The position numbers and the translations under genes are program-made. Below the pieces are notes generated by a model. The model saw only the letters and a list, made by a program, of their open reading frames with translations. It did not search any database and was not told the origin of the DNA. From MKRK01 sp001896915 (GTDB taxonomy: Bacteria > Bacillota > Clostridia > Oscillospirales > Acutalibacteraceae), in the NCBI GenBank assembly GCA_937973935.1, contig CALJJF010000190.1, forward strand, positions 1 to 15,535: a DNA stretch of 15,535 bases. Direction: 5' to 3'. Numbering within the stretch: position 1 is the stretch's first letter; the number at the start of each line of letters is the position of its first letter. Below are positions 4,991 through 12,522 of this stretch, in pieces.

Positions 4991-6388
4991 TCAGCTTTGT
5001 GATTTACGAAATTCACCAGGTGTTTTGCCGGTATCGTTTTTAAATGCGGAAACAAATCGGGCCTCGGAGGAAAATCCAACGTCCAGAGCAATTTCTTTGA
5101 TCAGCAAATCCGTTGTTTCCAACAGAAATTTTGCCGCATTCAGGCGTGTTAAAACCAAATATTCATGGGGGGAATAGCCCGTATTCTTTTTAAATACACG
5201 AATAAAGTGAAAGGGACTGACAGAAACATAGTCCGCTATTTGATTGACCGTCAACGATTTGCGGTAATTTTCTCTGATATAGCTGACGGCGGAACGGATG
5301 ATGGTCTTGTTTCCGTCAATGACGGCTGAGGAATGCTTGAGAAATTCACAGAGCAGGTGATAAAGCTTCGTGGATACCTCTATTTCAGACAAGGGCTGCT
5401 TGACACGCTGGGCAAGAATGATATCAATCAGATTTTCCTTGACAAAATCAAAGTCCACCTCCACTATTACATTGGCACGGTAATAGGAAAGAAGCCTTGA
5501 AAACTCACCGGCTAAAACACCGCCGAAATGCAGCCAATAAAAATTGATGAAGCTTTGTTCCGGCAAAACAATCGGGCGGCCGGGATCTGCCAGAACGAGA
5601 TCTCCGGCTTTGACCGCTTGCTTGTTTCCGCCCAGCTCCATGACAGCATTGCCTTCGACGATATATAAAAGATCATACATGGGGTCGCTGGGGGTTTGCA
5701 GATGAAACCCCTTGCGGCTGTAAAAATGTCCGCATTGTGTAATATAAAACAAAATATTTTTTGCAACCTGAGTAACGGGAAGAATATAAAACTCCATATT
5801 ATTGCTGTGATAGCTCAGATCGCCCCGACCGGGACCAAAGCGACCGCTGTCCGGGTTCGTCTGCACTGTTCCCCAATGGGACCACAGGCAAACATGGACA
5901 TCATCGATGCTTGACCAGTCAACCGCAATGGCTGTATCACGGTCAAACAAATCCTCCGGGTTTTCTTCGTCCCCGGCACGATAATAATAAATGTTGCTGA
6001 TATGGACGTTCCAATTCATCTGCTGACCGGAGGTCCATCCGTCTGTTACGGTAATTGTGCCGTTCAGACGGGACAATCCGGGCAGCATCGGTTCGCCGGT
6101 CACATTTTCGGTGAACCCGGAAAAGGGGAAACGAACCAAAACAGGCTTGCCCGGCTTTACCTTCAGGACAGACCAGAACGCATTGGGAGAGTCCGATATG
6201 CCAAACACAAGACATAGCCTGTCTGAGGACAATACCGGATCCACCAGGATAACCAATTCAACCCCCGTCCAGTTTTGAAACCCGGCAGGGTCAAATAACC
6301 ATGTGCGGTTTTGGGAACCGAATACCGCTGTGCCCAGCTGGTGATGATTCACACAATCGGCATTGTTATAAATCTCATTGCGTTCCAA
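4991..6388 (-). CDS. AraC-family transcriptional regulator with a large N-terminal extra domain
   Basis: This encodes about 465 residues, long for the family (usually near 300). The C-terminal DNA-binding region has both HTH motifs: about 379-404 (LTVNQIADYVSVSPFHFIRV) and about 430-461 (IKEIALDVGFSSEARFVSAF ... GKTPGEFR). Before it is a cupin-like sensor (about 215-295; YDLLYIVEGNAVMEL, AGDLVLADPGRPIVLPE). The first roughly 195 residues are an additional beta- and tryptophan-rich domain (HISNIYYYR, VHVCLWSHWGTVQTNPDSGR) resembling carbohydrate-binding beta-sandwiches; I cannot name it firmly. No signal peptide or membrane segment is seen. I chose TTG 6388 because AGGGAGGTG lies just before it at good spacing. 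ATG 6427, overlapping the upstream stop as ATGA, would add 13 residues but has no ribosome binding site. It likely controls the esterase downstream. Confidence 0.88.
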   Translation of the reverse strand: MERNEIYNNADCVNHHQLGTAVFGSQNRTWLFDPAGFQNWTGVELVILVDPVLSSDRLCLVFGISDSPNAFWSVLKVKPGKPVLVRFPFSGFTENVTGEPMLPGLSRLNGTITVTDGWTSGQQMNWNVHISNIYYYRAGDEENPEDLFDRDTAIAVDWSSIDDVHVCLWSHWGTVQTNPDSGRFGPGRGDLSYHSNNMEFYILPVTQVAKNILFYITQCGHFYSRKGFHLQTPSDPMYDLLYIVEGNAVMELGGNKQAVKAGDLVLADPGRPIVLPEQSFINFYWLHFGGVLAGEFSRLLSYYRANVIVEVDFDFVKENLIDIILAQRVKQPLSEIEVSTKLYHLLCEFLKHSSAVIDGNKTIIRSAVSYIRENYRKSLTVNQIADYVSVSPFHFIRVFKKNTGYSPHEYLVLTRLNAAKFLLETTDLLIKEIALDVGFSSEARFVSAFKNDTGKTPGEFRKSQS

Positions 6389-6423
6389 GTGTTTCCCACC
6401 TCCCTGTCCGGTCGGATTCCTTT

Positions 6424-6810
6424 TCATTGTTGTTTAAAATCATGCGCCCGCAGTCTTGCCAGAATAACTTCCGGATTGCAGTCCGGGAGCATTCTTTCAT
6501 TTTCAAATCTCATTTCGGTTTCGGTGAAATCATTGTGTCTGATATAATAATCAAAATCCAGTTCCTTTTTCTTGGTTCCCTTATGGACAAACACGGTGAT
6601 ATTGTCGAATGAATCGGGAACAAATTCTAAATGGTCGAAATTTTTGATTCGCATGCGTTTCATGACAAACGCAATGAGATGAATGTAATTGCGGATCACC
6701 TTTTCGGTGTAGGTTTCGGTTTTCATTGATACAATATCCAGCTTGTTATCAAGCACCACGGCGGCTTCTCTTAACGCATTGAGATTGTTGATGAACTTTT
6801 TGATATCCAT
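6424..6810 (-). CDS. Hypothetical protein, 128 residues
   Basis: I do not recognise this protein. It is soluble and mixed alpha/beta, starting MDIKKFINNLNALREAAVVL, with a basic central helix (LIAFVMKRMRIKN) and an acidic and aromatic second half (ELDFDYYIRHNDFTETEM). No signal peptide, membrane segment or known catalytic motif is visible. AAGGGTGA precedes ATG 6810 at about five bases, a moderate ribosome binding site. It lies just upstream of, and in the same direction as, the AraC gene (35 bases if that gene starts at 6388), so the two are probably cotranscribed. No clear promoter was found; the region above it holds the terminator of the nucleoside transporter operon. Confidence 0.68.
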   Translation of the reverse strand: MDIKKFINNLNALREAAVVLDNKLDIVSMKTETYTEKVIRNYIHLIAFVMKRMRIKNFDHLEFVPDSFDNITVFVHKGTKKKELDFDYYIRHNDFTETEMRFENERMLPDCNPEVILARLRAHDFKQQ

Positions 6811-6849
6811 AAGTCACCCTTATTATCACAAAATAAAACAGTAATACAG

Positions 6850-6883
6850 AAAAAGTGCCGATTCACCAAAAGTAAGTCAGCAC
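6850..6883 (-). terminator. Probable intrinsic terminator of the nucleoside transporter operon
   Basis: On the minus strand GTGCTGA (6883-6877) pairs with TCGGCAC (6861-6855), seven pairs with one wobble and a 15-base loop, followed by TTTTT (6854-6850). It lies about 105 bases after the last permease stop. Confidence 0.6.
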
Positions 6884-6937
6884 CTGCACCAGTCTTTTGT
6901 TGTTTCTGTCCCGGTGCAATTTTTATTGAATACACAA

Positions 6938-6955
6938 CCCCCGGCGAAACGGGGG
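6938..6955. other. GC-rich hairpin downstream of the last permease
   Basis: CCCCCG (6938-6943) and CGGGGG (6950-6955) form a perfect 6-bp all-GC stem with a six-base loop, 33 bases after the stop. On the minus strand it is followed by TTGTGTATT, too weak a T-run for a sure terminator; it could stabilise the 3' end or help termination. Confidence 0.5.
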
Positions 6956-6987
6956 AGGGTCCTCTTAGGGTTTTGCGGGCGAAAAGA

Positions 6988-7968
6988 CTATCGGTCTTCC
7001 CGGAAATACGGTTCGCCGAGGCTGACGGGAGGCTGGCTTTCCAGCTTGTTTCGCTTGCTGGTCACAACAAGGACGATGATAGTCACCACGTACGGGATTA
7101 CCTTGCAAAGCTCCTGGGTTTCTCTTGTTAAGCCCGGCAAATAGATGTATAAAATACACAGACCGCCGAACAAAAAGGAACCCCAGATGGCACGTGCCGG
7201 ATTCCACAAGGCAAGGATTACAAGAGCGATGGCAAGCCATCCTCTGTCTCCCAACGCGTCGTTGGTCCAGGTTCCGCCCAGATAATCCATGACAATGAAC
7301 AAGCCGCCCAGACCGGCTGTGGCTGAGCCTAAGACTGTTGCGACATATTTGTACCGGGAAACGTTGATGCCGGCGGCATCCGCCGTTGCGGGGCTTTCCC
7401 CGACGGCTCTCAGGTTCAGCCCTTTTCTTGTCCGTTTCAGAAAAACGGTCAGGACAATCGCAAGAATGACGGACAAATAGGTCATAAAGCCATAGGAAAA
7501 CAACACGTCACCCACCACCGGGATATCGGACAAGAGGGGGAGCTTTGCCTGATATGCACTGGATGTGGTGGCAACGGAGATCTGTCCGACACCGCCGGCC
7601 AGCTTGGAAATCGAGCCGCCGAAAAAGTTGCCGAAGCCCATGCCGAAGGTGGTCAGTGCCAGACCGACTACGTTTTGATTGGCTCTCAGGGTTACGGTCA
7701 GAAAGCTGTAGATCAGCCCGCCAAGGGCAGAAACAAGCAAACAAGCAAGCAGGGAAATAACCAGACCCACAAAGGGGATGGGGTCAGATACCGCTTTTTC
7801 ATAGAAAAAGGCACCCATCAGACCGGAAATGCCGCCCATATACATGATGCCGGGGATCCCAAGGTTCAGGTTTCCCGATTTTTCCGTCATGATCTCGCCG
7901 GAGGCGCCGAACAACAGGCAAACGCCCTGTCCGATGGCATTTTGGATGAAGATAAGCAGCATACTCAT
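6988..7968 (-). CDS. Nucleoside ABC importer, permease 2 (NupQ-like)
   Basis: This encodes a 326-residue integral membrane protein of the branched-chain-type permease family (BPD_transp_2), with about eight to ten hydrophobic segments. Family marks are GEIMTEKSGNLNLGIPGIMY near the N-terminus and the cytoplasmic coupling loop KRTRKGLNLRAVGESPATADAAGIN, which contacts the ATPase. Length and order match the shorter permease of B. subtilis-type NupNOPQ systems (YufQ/NupQ). The start ATG 7968 overlaps the upstream permease stop (ATGA) and has AAGGAGGTG five bases before it. It is the last gene of the operon. The likely cargo is purine or pyrimidine nucleosides; the exact specificity is not visible. 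Confidence 0.9.
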   Translation of the reverse strand: MSMLLIFIQNAIGQGVCLLFGASGEIMTEKSGNLNLGIPGIMYMGGISGLMGAFFYEKAVSDPIPFVGLVISLLACLLVSALGGLIYSFLTVTLRANQNVVGLALTTFGMGFGNFFGGSISKLAGGVGQISVATTSSAYQAKLPLLSDIPVVGDVLFSYGFMTYLSVILAIVLTVFLKRTRKGLNLRAVGESPATADAAGINVSRYKYVATVLGSATAGLGGLFIVMDYLGGTWTNDALGDRGWLAIALVILALWNPARAIWGSFLFGGLCILYIYLPGLTRETQELCKVIPYVVTIIVLVVTSKRNKLESQPPVSLGEPYFREDR

Positions 7969-9080
7969 CCCTGCACCTCCTTGGCTTGTTTGCGGAATTC
8001 CAGCTTATAATTTATAAAAAACTCGCTTCCGATGAGGAAGAAAAGGATAATTCCCGTAATAATGTTGGAGGCGTTTTCGTTCAGCCCGAACTGAGTGGCA
8101 ATTTGAATGGAGCCCTGCTGCATAAACACCAAGAAGAAGGAAACCAAAATCATAACGATCGGGTTGAATTTTGCCATCCACGCAACGATAATGGCGGTAA
8201 AGCCTCTGCCGTTTCCGATGGTGGTGGATATGGTATGGCTGGCACCGCTGACGATAATTGCTCCTGCAAAACCGCAGATGCCGCCGGAGATCAGCATGGT
8301 CCGGATGATCACCTTTTTGATATTGATGCCGGCATACCGGGCGGTGTGGCTGCTTTCGCCCACCACGGCGATCTCATAGCCCTGCTTGCTGTATTTCATA
8401 TAAATAAACATACCGATGGTCACCGATAGCACAAGGATAAGATTCCAGCCGTAGGACAGCCCGAACAGCTTGGGCAGCCAGCCGATTTCGGAATCGGAAT
8501 TGATGACACCGACAAAATTTGAGCCGGGAGGGTTTTCCCAAAAGACGATACAAACCGTGACGATCTGAATCGCAACATAGTTCATCATCAAGGTAAATAA
8601 GGTTTCGTTGGTATGAAAATATGCCTTGAACACTGCCGGCAATAAGCCCCAAAGCATGCCAGCCAGAATGCTGGCAACAAAAACGAGGATCAACACCATC
8701 CACCCGGGGACAATGCCGGTCAAATAAATCATGACAGCCGCACCGGCGGCACCGCCCATTAAGAGCTGTCCTTCCGCGCCAATGTTCCAAAACCGCATTT
8801 TAAAGGCAGGGGTCAGACCAATTGCGATGATCAAAAGAACGAGGGTTTCCCGGACGGTCGCCCATATTCTGCGGCTTTTCCCCACCGCACCGTCAATGAT
8901 TCCGAGATAGATATCGATGGGATTTTGCTTTGTGATTGCCACAATGATCAATGCACAGACAATGAGAGAACAAGACACCGCAATCAGACGGATCAGCCAT
9001 GCTCTGTGCCACGGAAGGGTGCTTCTTTTCGCCATCCGAAAAAGCCTGTCCCTGACCGCAAATGAGATTTCTTTAGCCAT
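7965..9080 (-). CDS. Nucleoside ABC importer, permease 1 (NupP-like)
   Basis: This encodes a 371-residue multi-spanning membrane protein, the larger permease partner. A basic cytoplasmic start (VRDRLFRMAKRS) is followed by a first membrane segment (VSCSLIVCALIIVAI). The family block AIGLTPAFKMRFWNIGAEGQ follows. The coupling loop is KYSKQGYEIAVVGESSHTARYAGIN, parallel to that in the second permease. It resembles YufP/NupP in length and order. The start ATG 9080 overlaps the end of the ATPase gene by eight bases and has GAGAGGGGG upstream, so translation is coupled. Together with the second permease it forms the heterodimeric channel. Confidence 0.9.
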   Translation of the reverse strand: MAKEISFAVRDRLFRMAKRSTLPWHRAWLIRLIAVSCSLIVCALIIVAITKQNPIDIYLGIIDGAVGKSRRIWATVRETLVLLIIAIGLTPAFKMRFWNIGAEGQLLMGGAAGAAVMIYLTGIVPGWMVLILVFVASILAGMLWGLLPAVFKAYFHTNETLFTLMMNYVAIQIVTVCIVFWENPPGSNFVGVINSDSEIGWLPKLFGLSYGWNLILVLSVTIGMFIYMKYSKQGYEIAVVGESSHTARYAGINIKKVIIRTMLISGGICGFAGAIIVSGASHTISTTIGNGRGFTAIIVAWMAKFNPIVMILVSFFLVFMQQGSIQIATQFGLNENASNIITGIILFFLIGSEFFINYKLEFRKQAKEVQG

Positions 9081-10611
9081 GCTTGTGTCCCCCTCTCTTA
9101 GAACTTGTCATCATCAGTCCCAGCTCGTCCTTGGTGACGGAGCGGGCATCCGCAATCCCTGTGACCTTGCCGCCTGCCAGCACCAGAATACGGTCACAAA
9201 GCTCCAGCAGCACATCCAGATCCTCGCCGACACAGATAACTGCCACGCCCTTTTTCTTTTGCTCATTGAGCAAATTATAAATGGTATAGGAGGAGTTGAT
9301 GTCCAGTCCTCTGACAGGGTAGGCAACCATCAAAACCCTTGGGTTGGAGGCGATTTCTCTGCCCACAAGCACCTTTTGTACATTGCCGCCGGACAACCTT
9401 CTCACCGGTGTATCCACTCCGGGAGTGACCACATCAAGCTTGTCCACGATGTCCAGAGCCAGTTTTTTGGGTGTCTCTCTGTCCGCAAAAAAATACTTGC
9501 CTTCCTGATAGCTGCGAAGTAGCATATTGTCTGTCAGATCCATAGAGCCCACCAGACCCATGCCGAGTCTGTCCTCCGGCACAAAGGCCAGGTTGATTTT
9601 CAGATTTCTGATGTCTGCAGCTTTCATTTCAGAGATTTTTTCCGTGTTTCCTTCCGGGGCGTAGTATAAAATCTCGCCGCTTTCGATTTCCTGCAGTCCT
9701 GCAATGGCCTCCAACAGCTCTTTTTGACCGCTTCCCGCTATGCCGGCAATGCCGAGGATTTCGCCGCTGTTGGCTGTGAAGGAAATCTCCTTGAGAGCAA
9801 AATTTCCTTCCTTGCTGCGGCAGGTAATCCCCCGGACCTCAATGCGTTTGACCGGCTCAACGGGTTCATCCCGATTGATGTCCAGGCTGACCTTTTCGCC
9901 CACCATCATTTCTGTCAGAGATTCGGCGGTGGAAGCGCCTGTTTCAACGGTCCCGATGTATTTCCCTTTGCGAAGGACGGATACCCGGTCGGATATCTCC
10001 AGAACCTCGCTTAATTTATGGGTGATGATAACAATGGACTTGCCGGTGTTTTTCATGTTGCGCAACACGTCAAACAGCTTTTTGGTTTCCTGGGGAGTCA
10101 GCACTGCGGTAGGCTCGTCCAAAATGAGAATTTCCGCGCCACGATACAGAACCTTGATGATTTCCACCGTCTGTTTCTGGGACACGGACATATCATAGAT
10201 CTTTTGGGTGGGATTGAGCTCAAACCCGTATTTTTGGGTCAGACTGTTGATCTCATCAATCACCTGGTTCATTTTTAAGCGCTCTTTTCCCGGAAGACCG
10301 AGAATGATATTTTCCGCTGCGGTCAAAACATTGATCAGCTTAAAATGCTGATGAATCATTCCGATTCCAAGCGCAAAGGAATCCTTGGGCGAACGGATGG
10401 TGACTTCTTTGCCGTCCATAAAAATTCGTCCCGTGTCGGGAGAATAAATGCCGGACAGAATGTTCATCAAGGTGGTTTTTCCGCTCCCGTTTTCCCCCAG
10501 AATGGATAAAATCTCACCCTTTCTGACCGAGAGATCGACCTTGTCGTTGGCAATGACATCGCCAAAACATTTGGTTACCTGCTTCAATTCGATTGCATAT
10601 TCCTTTTCCAC
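9073..10611 (-). CDS. Nucleoside ABC importer, tandem ATPase (NupO-like)
   Basis: This encodes 512 residues with two fused ABC domains. In the first: Walker A GENGSGKT at 39-46, the Q-loop in MIHQHF (Q88), a signature degenerated to SVSQKQ, Walker B ILILDEP at 161-167 and H-loop H198. In the second: Walker A is GIAGSGQK (290-297), the signature LSGGN begins at 406, and the Walker B region reads VAYPVRGLD instead of carrying a catalytic glutamate. This asymmetry is usual for the simple-sugar/nucleoside ATPase family, so only some ATP sites are likely fully active. GTG 10611 is chosen because it gives the family's usual length and start (MEKEYAIELKQVTKCFG) with a G-rich site about ten bases upstream. 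ATG 10701 has no ribosome binding site. Expected role: energising uptake through the two downstream permeases. Confidence 0.9.
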   Translation of the reverse strand: MEKEYAIELKQVTKCFGDVIANDKVDLSVRKGEILSILGENGSGKTTLMNILSGIYSPDTGRIFMDGKEVTIRSPKDSFALGIGMIHQHFKLINVLTAAENIILGLPGKERLKMNQVIDEINSLTQKYGFELNPTQKIYDMSVSQKQTVEIIKVLYRGAEILILDEPTAVLTPQETKKLFDVLRNMKNTGKSIVIITHKLSEVLEISDRVSVLRKGKYIGTVETGASTAESLTEMMVGEKVSLDINRDEPVEPVKRIEVRGITCRSKEGNFALKEISFTANSGEILGIAGIAGSGQKELLEAIAGLQEIESGEILYYAPEGNTEKISEMKAADIRNLKINLAFVPEDRLGMGLVGSMDLTDNMLLRSYQEGKYFFADRETPKKLALDIVDKLDVVTPGVDTPVRRLSGGNVQKVLVGREIASNPRVLMVAYPVRGLDINSSYTIYNLLNEQKKKGVAVICVGEDLDVLLELCDRILVLAGGKVTGIADARSVTKDELGLMMTSSKRGGHKHG

Positions 10612-10808
10612 TGAACAAAAGTCCCCCCGTACGATTTGTATTGCACCCATGTACCGAAACAGAAAACGAGGGACGCAGGCGGTTTCGACAGAAAACCCGT
10701 TTGCGCAGACATTTGACTGTGCGGACGGTGGCTTTGTCAAGACCGACTACAGCCCTCATATTGTTTTTCTATGCTGCTGCCGTGCAGCGAATGTTGCTAA
10801 AGAGTAGT

Positions 10809-12029
10809 TTATTTCTTGATCAATTCCTTGATGCCGTCAATTCTCAGATCAAAGGCAGGAGCAGAAATCACTTCTGACTCGTGGAAATAACCGTCTTTTA
10901 CATTCGCAGAATATTTTGCAAAATCTTTGTTGTTGGCAATGAGATCTTCCATGGTCTTGCCGCCCACGGTGAAGGTATCGGTCTTGAACACATGCAGTGT
11001 GCCGGCCTTCAAGGCTGCTTCCACTTCAGCAACTTTTTCTGCAGTGCCCTTTGCAACAGCAGCGTCGTTCAGCTTGGAGATGGCAACTGCGCCGTCTACA
11101 TAGCCTTTGCACCAATCCGTGCTGATTTTGTCGCCTTTGATGATACAGTCAACCGCATAGGTATAGTAAGGACCCCAGTTGATGGTCGCAGAGGTCAAAG
11201 CGGTTTTGGGAGCAACGGAGGTCATGTCCACATTATAGCCCACATTGGGAACGCCTGCTTTTTCACAAGCGGTAGGAGCGCCGGTGGTATCGGCATGCTG
11301 GCTGATGAGCTTTGCTCCGTTGGCAATGAGCTGTGTTGCAACCTCTTTTTCAGCAGTCATATCCGCCCAACTGCTGGTGTATTGAACTTCCATGGTAACG
11401 GTGGGGCAGACGCTTTTTGCGCCAAGATAGAAGGAGGTATAGCCGGAAACAACCTCAGCATAGTTGAACGCACCCACATAGCCCATTTTGGCCTGATCCT
11501 TGGTGAATTTGCCTGCTGCAATCATTTCATTGAGCTTTAAGCCGGCGACAACACCGGAAACAAATCTGGATTCATACACAGCGGTGAAATAGTTGTGCAT
11601 ATTGGCAATGCCGGATGATTTTGCCTGAAAGCCTGTTGCATGGCAGAATTGAACATTCGGAAATTCCTTTGCCGCTTGCATCATGAATTTTTCATGACCA
11701 AAGCTGTTTGCAAATATAATTGTGCAGCCTTGATCGGCAAGGTCCGCAGCAGCTTCATAGCAGGATTGATCTTCCTTGATGTGTGTCTTTTCTATGATCT
11801 GGCTGTCGGAAAGACCCAATTTGGTCTTCATTTCCTGAATGCCCTTCATGTGTGCTTCTGTATAGCTTTCGTTTTCGTCGCCGATATAAATAACGCCGAC
11901 TTTTACCTTGGATATGTCAGGGCCTCCCGCCGTTGTGGTACCCGTTGATGTGGATGATTCCTTCTTTTCGCAGCCTGCCAGCGCAAAAACCATTAATATC
12001 GCCAGCGCAAGTGCAATGATCTTTTTCAT
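10809..12029 (-). CDS. BMP-family nucleoside-binding lipoprotein (NupN-like)
   Basis: This encodes a 406-residue substrate-binding protein. The signal peptide (MKKIIALALAILMVFALAGC) ends in a lipobox, LAGC, with C20 as the lipidated residue. A Ser/Thr-rich linker follows, then the BMP fold begins near residue 40 (KVKVGVIYIGDENESYTEAH). Conserved parts include IIFANSFGHEKFM, VGAFNYAEVVSGYTSFYLGA and ISQHADTTGAPTACEKAG, which line the ligand cleft in PnrA-like proteins. ATG 12029 has GGAGG seven bases upstream. An in-frame ATG at 12059 also has GGAGG five bases upstream and would add ten residues before the signal peptide. It is first in the transporter operon, separated from the ATPase gene by about 197 bases without a clear terminator, and is preceded by a long structured leader. 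Confidence 0.92.
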   Translation of the reverse strand: MKKIIALALAILMVFALAGCEKKESSTSTGTTTAGGPDISKVKVGVIYIGDENESYTEAHMKGIQEMKTKLGLSDSQIIEKTHIKEDQSCYEAAADLADQGCTIIFANSFGHEKFMMQAAKEFPNVQFCHATGFQAKSSGIANMHNYFTAVYESRFVSGVVAGLKLNEMIAAGKFTKDQAKMGYVGAFNYAEVVSGYTSFYLGAKSVCPTVTMEVQYTSSWADMTAEKEVATQLIANGAKLISQHADTTGAPTACEKAGVPNVGYNVDMTSVAPKTALTSATINWGPYYTYAVDCIIKGDKISTDWCKGYVDGAVAISKLNDAAVAKGTAEKVAEVEAALKAGTLHVFKTDTFTVGGKTMEDLIANNKDFAKYSANVKDGYFHESEVISAPAFDLRIDGIKELIKK

Positions 12030-12367
12030 TTTCATTCCTCCGTTTTTATTATATAACATAAAGCCCTCCGGCTAATGTCCTTTTAGAAACAAAATTGGGT
12101 GGCTTAGCTTTGAATTACGCCGTTCCGTTTATGATATAAAAGAGACCCAGACCCCAAAAGAACGCAAAACCATCACCGGTCGCAACCGCATCCGGGTGCA
12201 ACCTGACGGTTTTCTCCTGTCCTTTATCGCCTGAGAGAAACTTCGGTCATTCGGTCAAAAGGAACGATCTTGTATGAAATAAAAAAAGCGCATTCAAATT
12301 CAGTTTTGAATACACCATCGTACCGAATACGACTATCCTTGCGGAACGCCACGCGCGTATTTAATTT
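12030..12367 (-). promoter_or_regulatory. Long structured 5' leader of the nucleoside transporter operon (unassigned riboswitch-like RNA)
   Basis: About 338 bases lie between the predicted start of transcription and the BMP start codon. In transcript order: hairpins GCG-TTC-CGC and TCGTA-TTCGG-TACGA; an intrinsic terminator (12315-12281); then a block closed by CGTTCC (12266-12261) and GGAACG (12126-12121). Inside that block are a tandem TGACCGAA (12257-12242), then CCGAAG, CTCTCAGGC (12237-12229) and AAAGGACAG (12225-12217), in the order of a glycine aptamer's 3' half. TTTCTC/GAGAAA (12240-12235 / 12216-12211) partly competes with a long stem, AAAACCGTCA/TGATGGTTTT (12213-12204 / 12175-12166). 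Near the gene, GCTAA and TTAGC can pair just before the first ribosome binding site. The 5' GGAGAG strand of glycine aptamers was not found, so the class is undecided. Confidence 0.55.
12281..12315 (-). terminator. Intrinsic terminator inside the transporter leader (candidate attenuator)
   Basis: On the minus strand GTGTATTCAAA (12315-12305) pairs with TTTGAATGCGC (12298-12288), 11 pairs with two wobbles and a six-base loop, followed directly by seven Ts (12287-12281). It lies about 55 bases after the predicted transcription start and well before any gene. The upstream CGTATTC (in the second small hairpin) can also pair with GAATGCG of the terminator's 3' arm, a possible antiterminator. Confidence 0.75.
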
Positions 12368-12373
12368 GTTGTT

Positions 12374-12402
12374 ATGTTAGCACAAGTTTCCGCATTTGTC
12401 AA
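12374..12402 (-). promoter_or_regulatory. Promoter of the nucleoside transporter leader/operon
   Basis: On the minus strand a perfect TTGACA -35 (12402-12397), 17 bases, then TAACAT (12379-12374), a four-of-six -10. Start expected near 12367. Confidence 0.75.
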
Positions 12403-12456
12403 CATATTTTTGCTTCCTTTTTCCTCGTGGAATACATGCTGCAACCTAGGGTTTTT

Positions 12457-12505
12457 CCGCTGCATTGAATCCGAAAAAAACGCTCTTCGGCAAGGAATGC
12501 AGCGG
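12457..12505. other. Large stem-loop between xpt and the transporter promoter
   Basis: CCGCTGCATT (12457-12466) and AATGCAGCGG (12496-12505) are perfect 10-bp complements. An inner CCGAA/TTCGG stem (12471-12475 / 12486-12490) sits inside. It lies 18 bases past the xpt stop, so it probably forms in the xpt 3' end. The sequence after it on the minus strand is A-rich, not T-rich, so it is not a standard intrinsic terminator; 3'-end protection or processing is possible. Confidence 0.55.
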
Positions 12506-12522
12506 TGATTTTATCCAAAACC

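Noticed and set aside
8374..8790. Long alternative frames within the ABC transporter genes
   Set aside because: They overlap strongly supported permease and ATPase genes in other frames and show no domains.
10612..10808. Extra gene or longer ATPase N-terminus between the lipoprotein and ATPase genes
   Set aside because: The open frame continues upstream of GTG 10611 but the extra residues do not match the family, and the ATG starts there have no ribosome binding site. TTGAC/GTCAA and GCTGC/GCAGC repeats are present but show no clear role.
12166..12266. Complete glycine riboswitch
   Set aside because: Only the 3' core is present; the 5' GGAGAG strand and P1 partner were not found within reach, so a firm call is not justified.
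12260..12300. Second promoter inside the leader (TTGAAT, 17 bases, TACAAG)
   Set aside because: Both hexamers are only four-of-six matches and the -35 overlaps the terminator stem; too weak to annotate.
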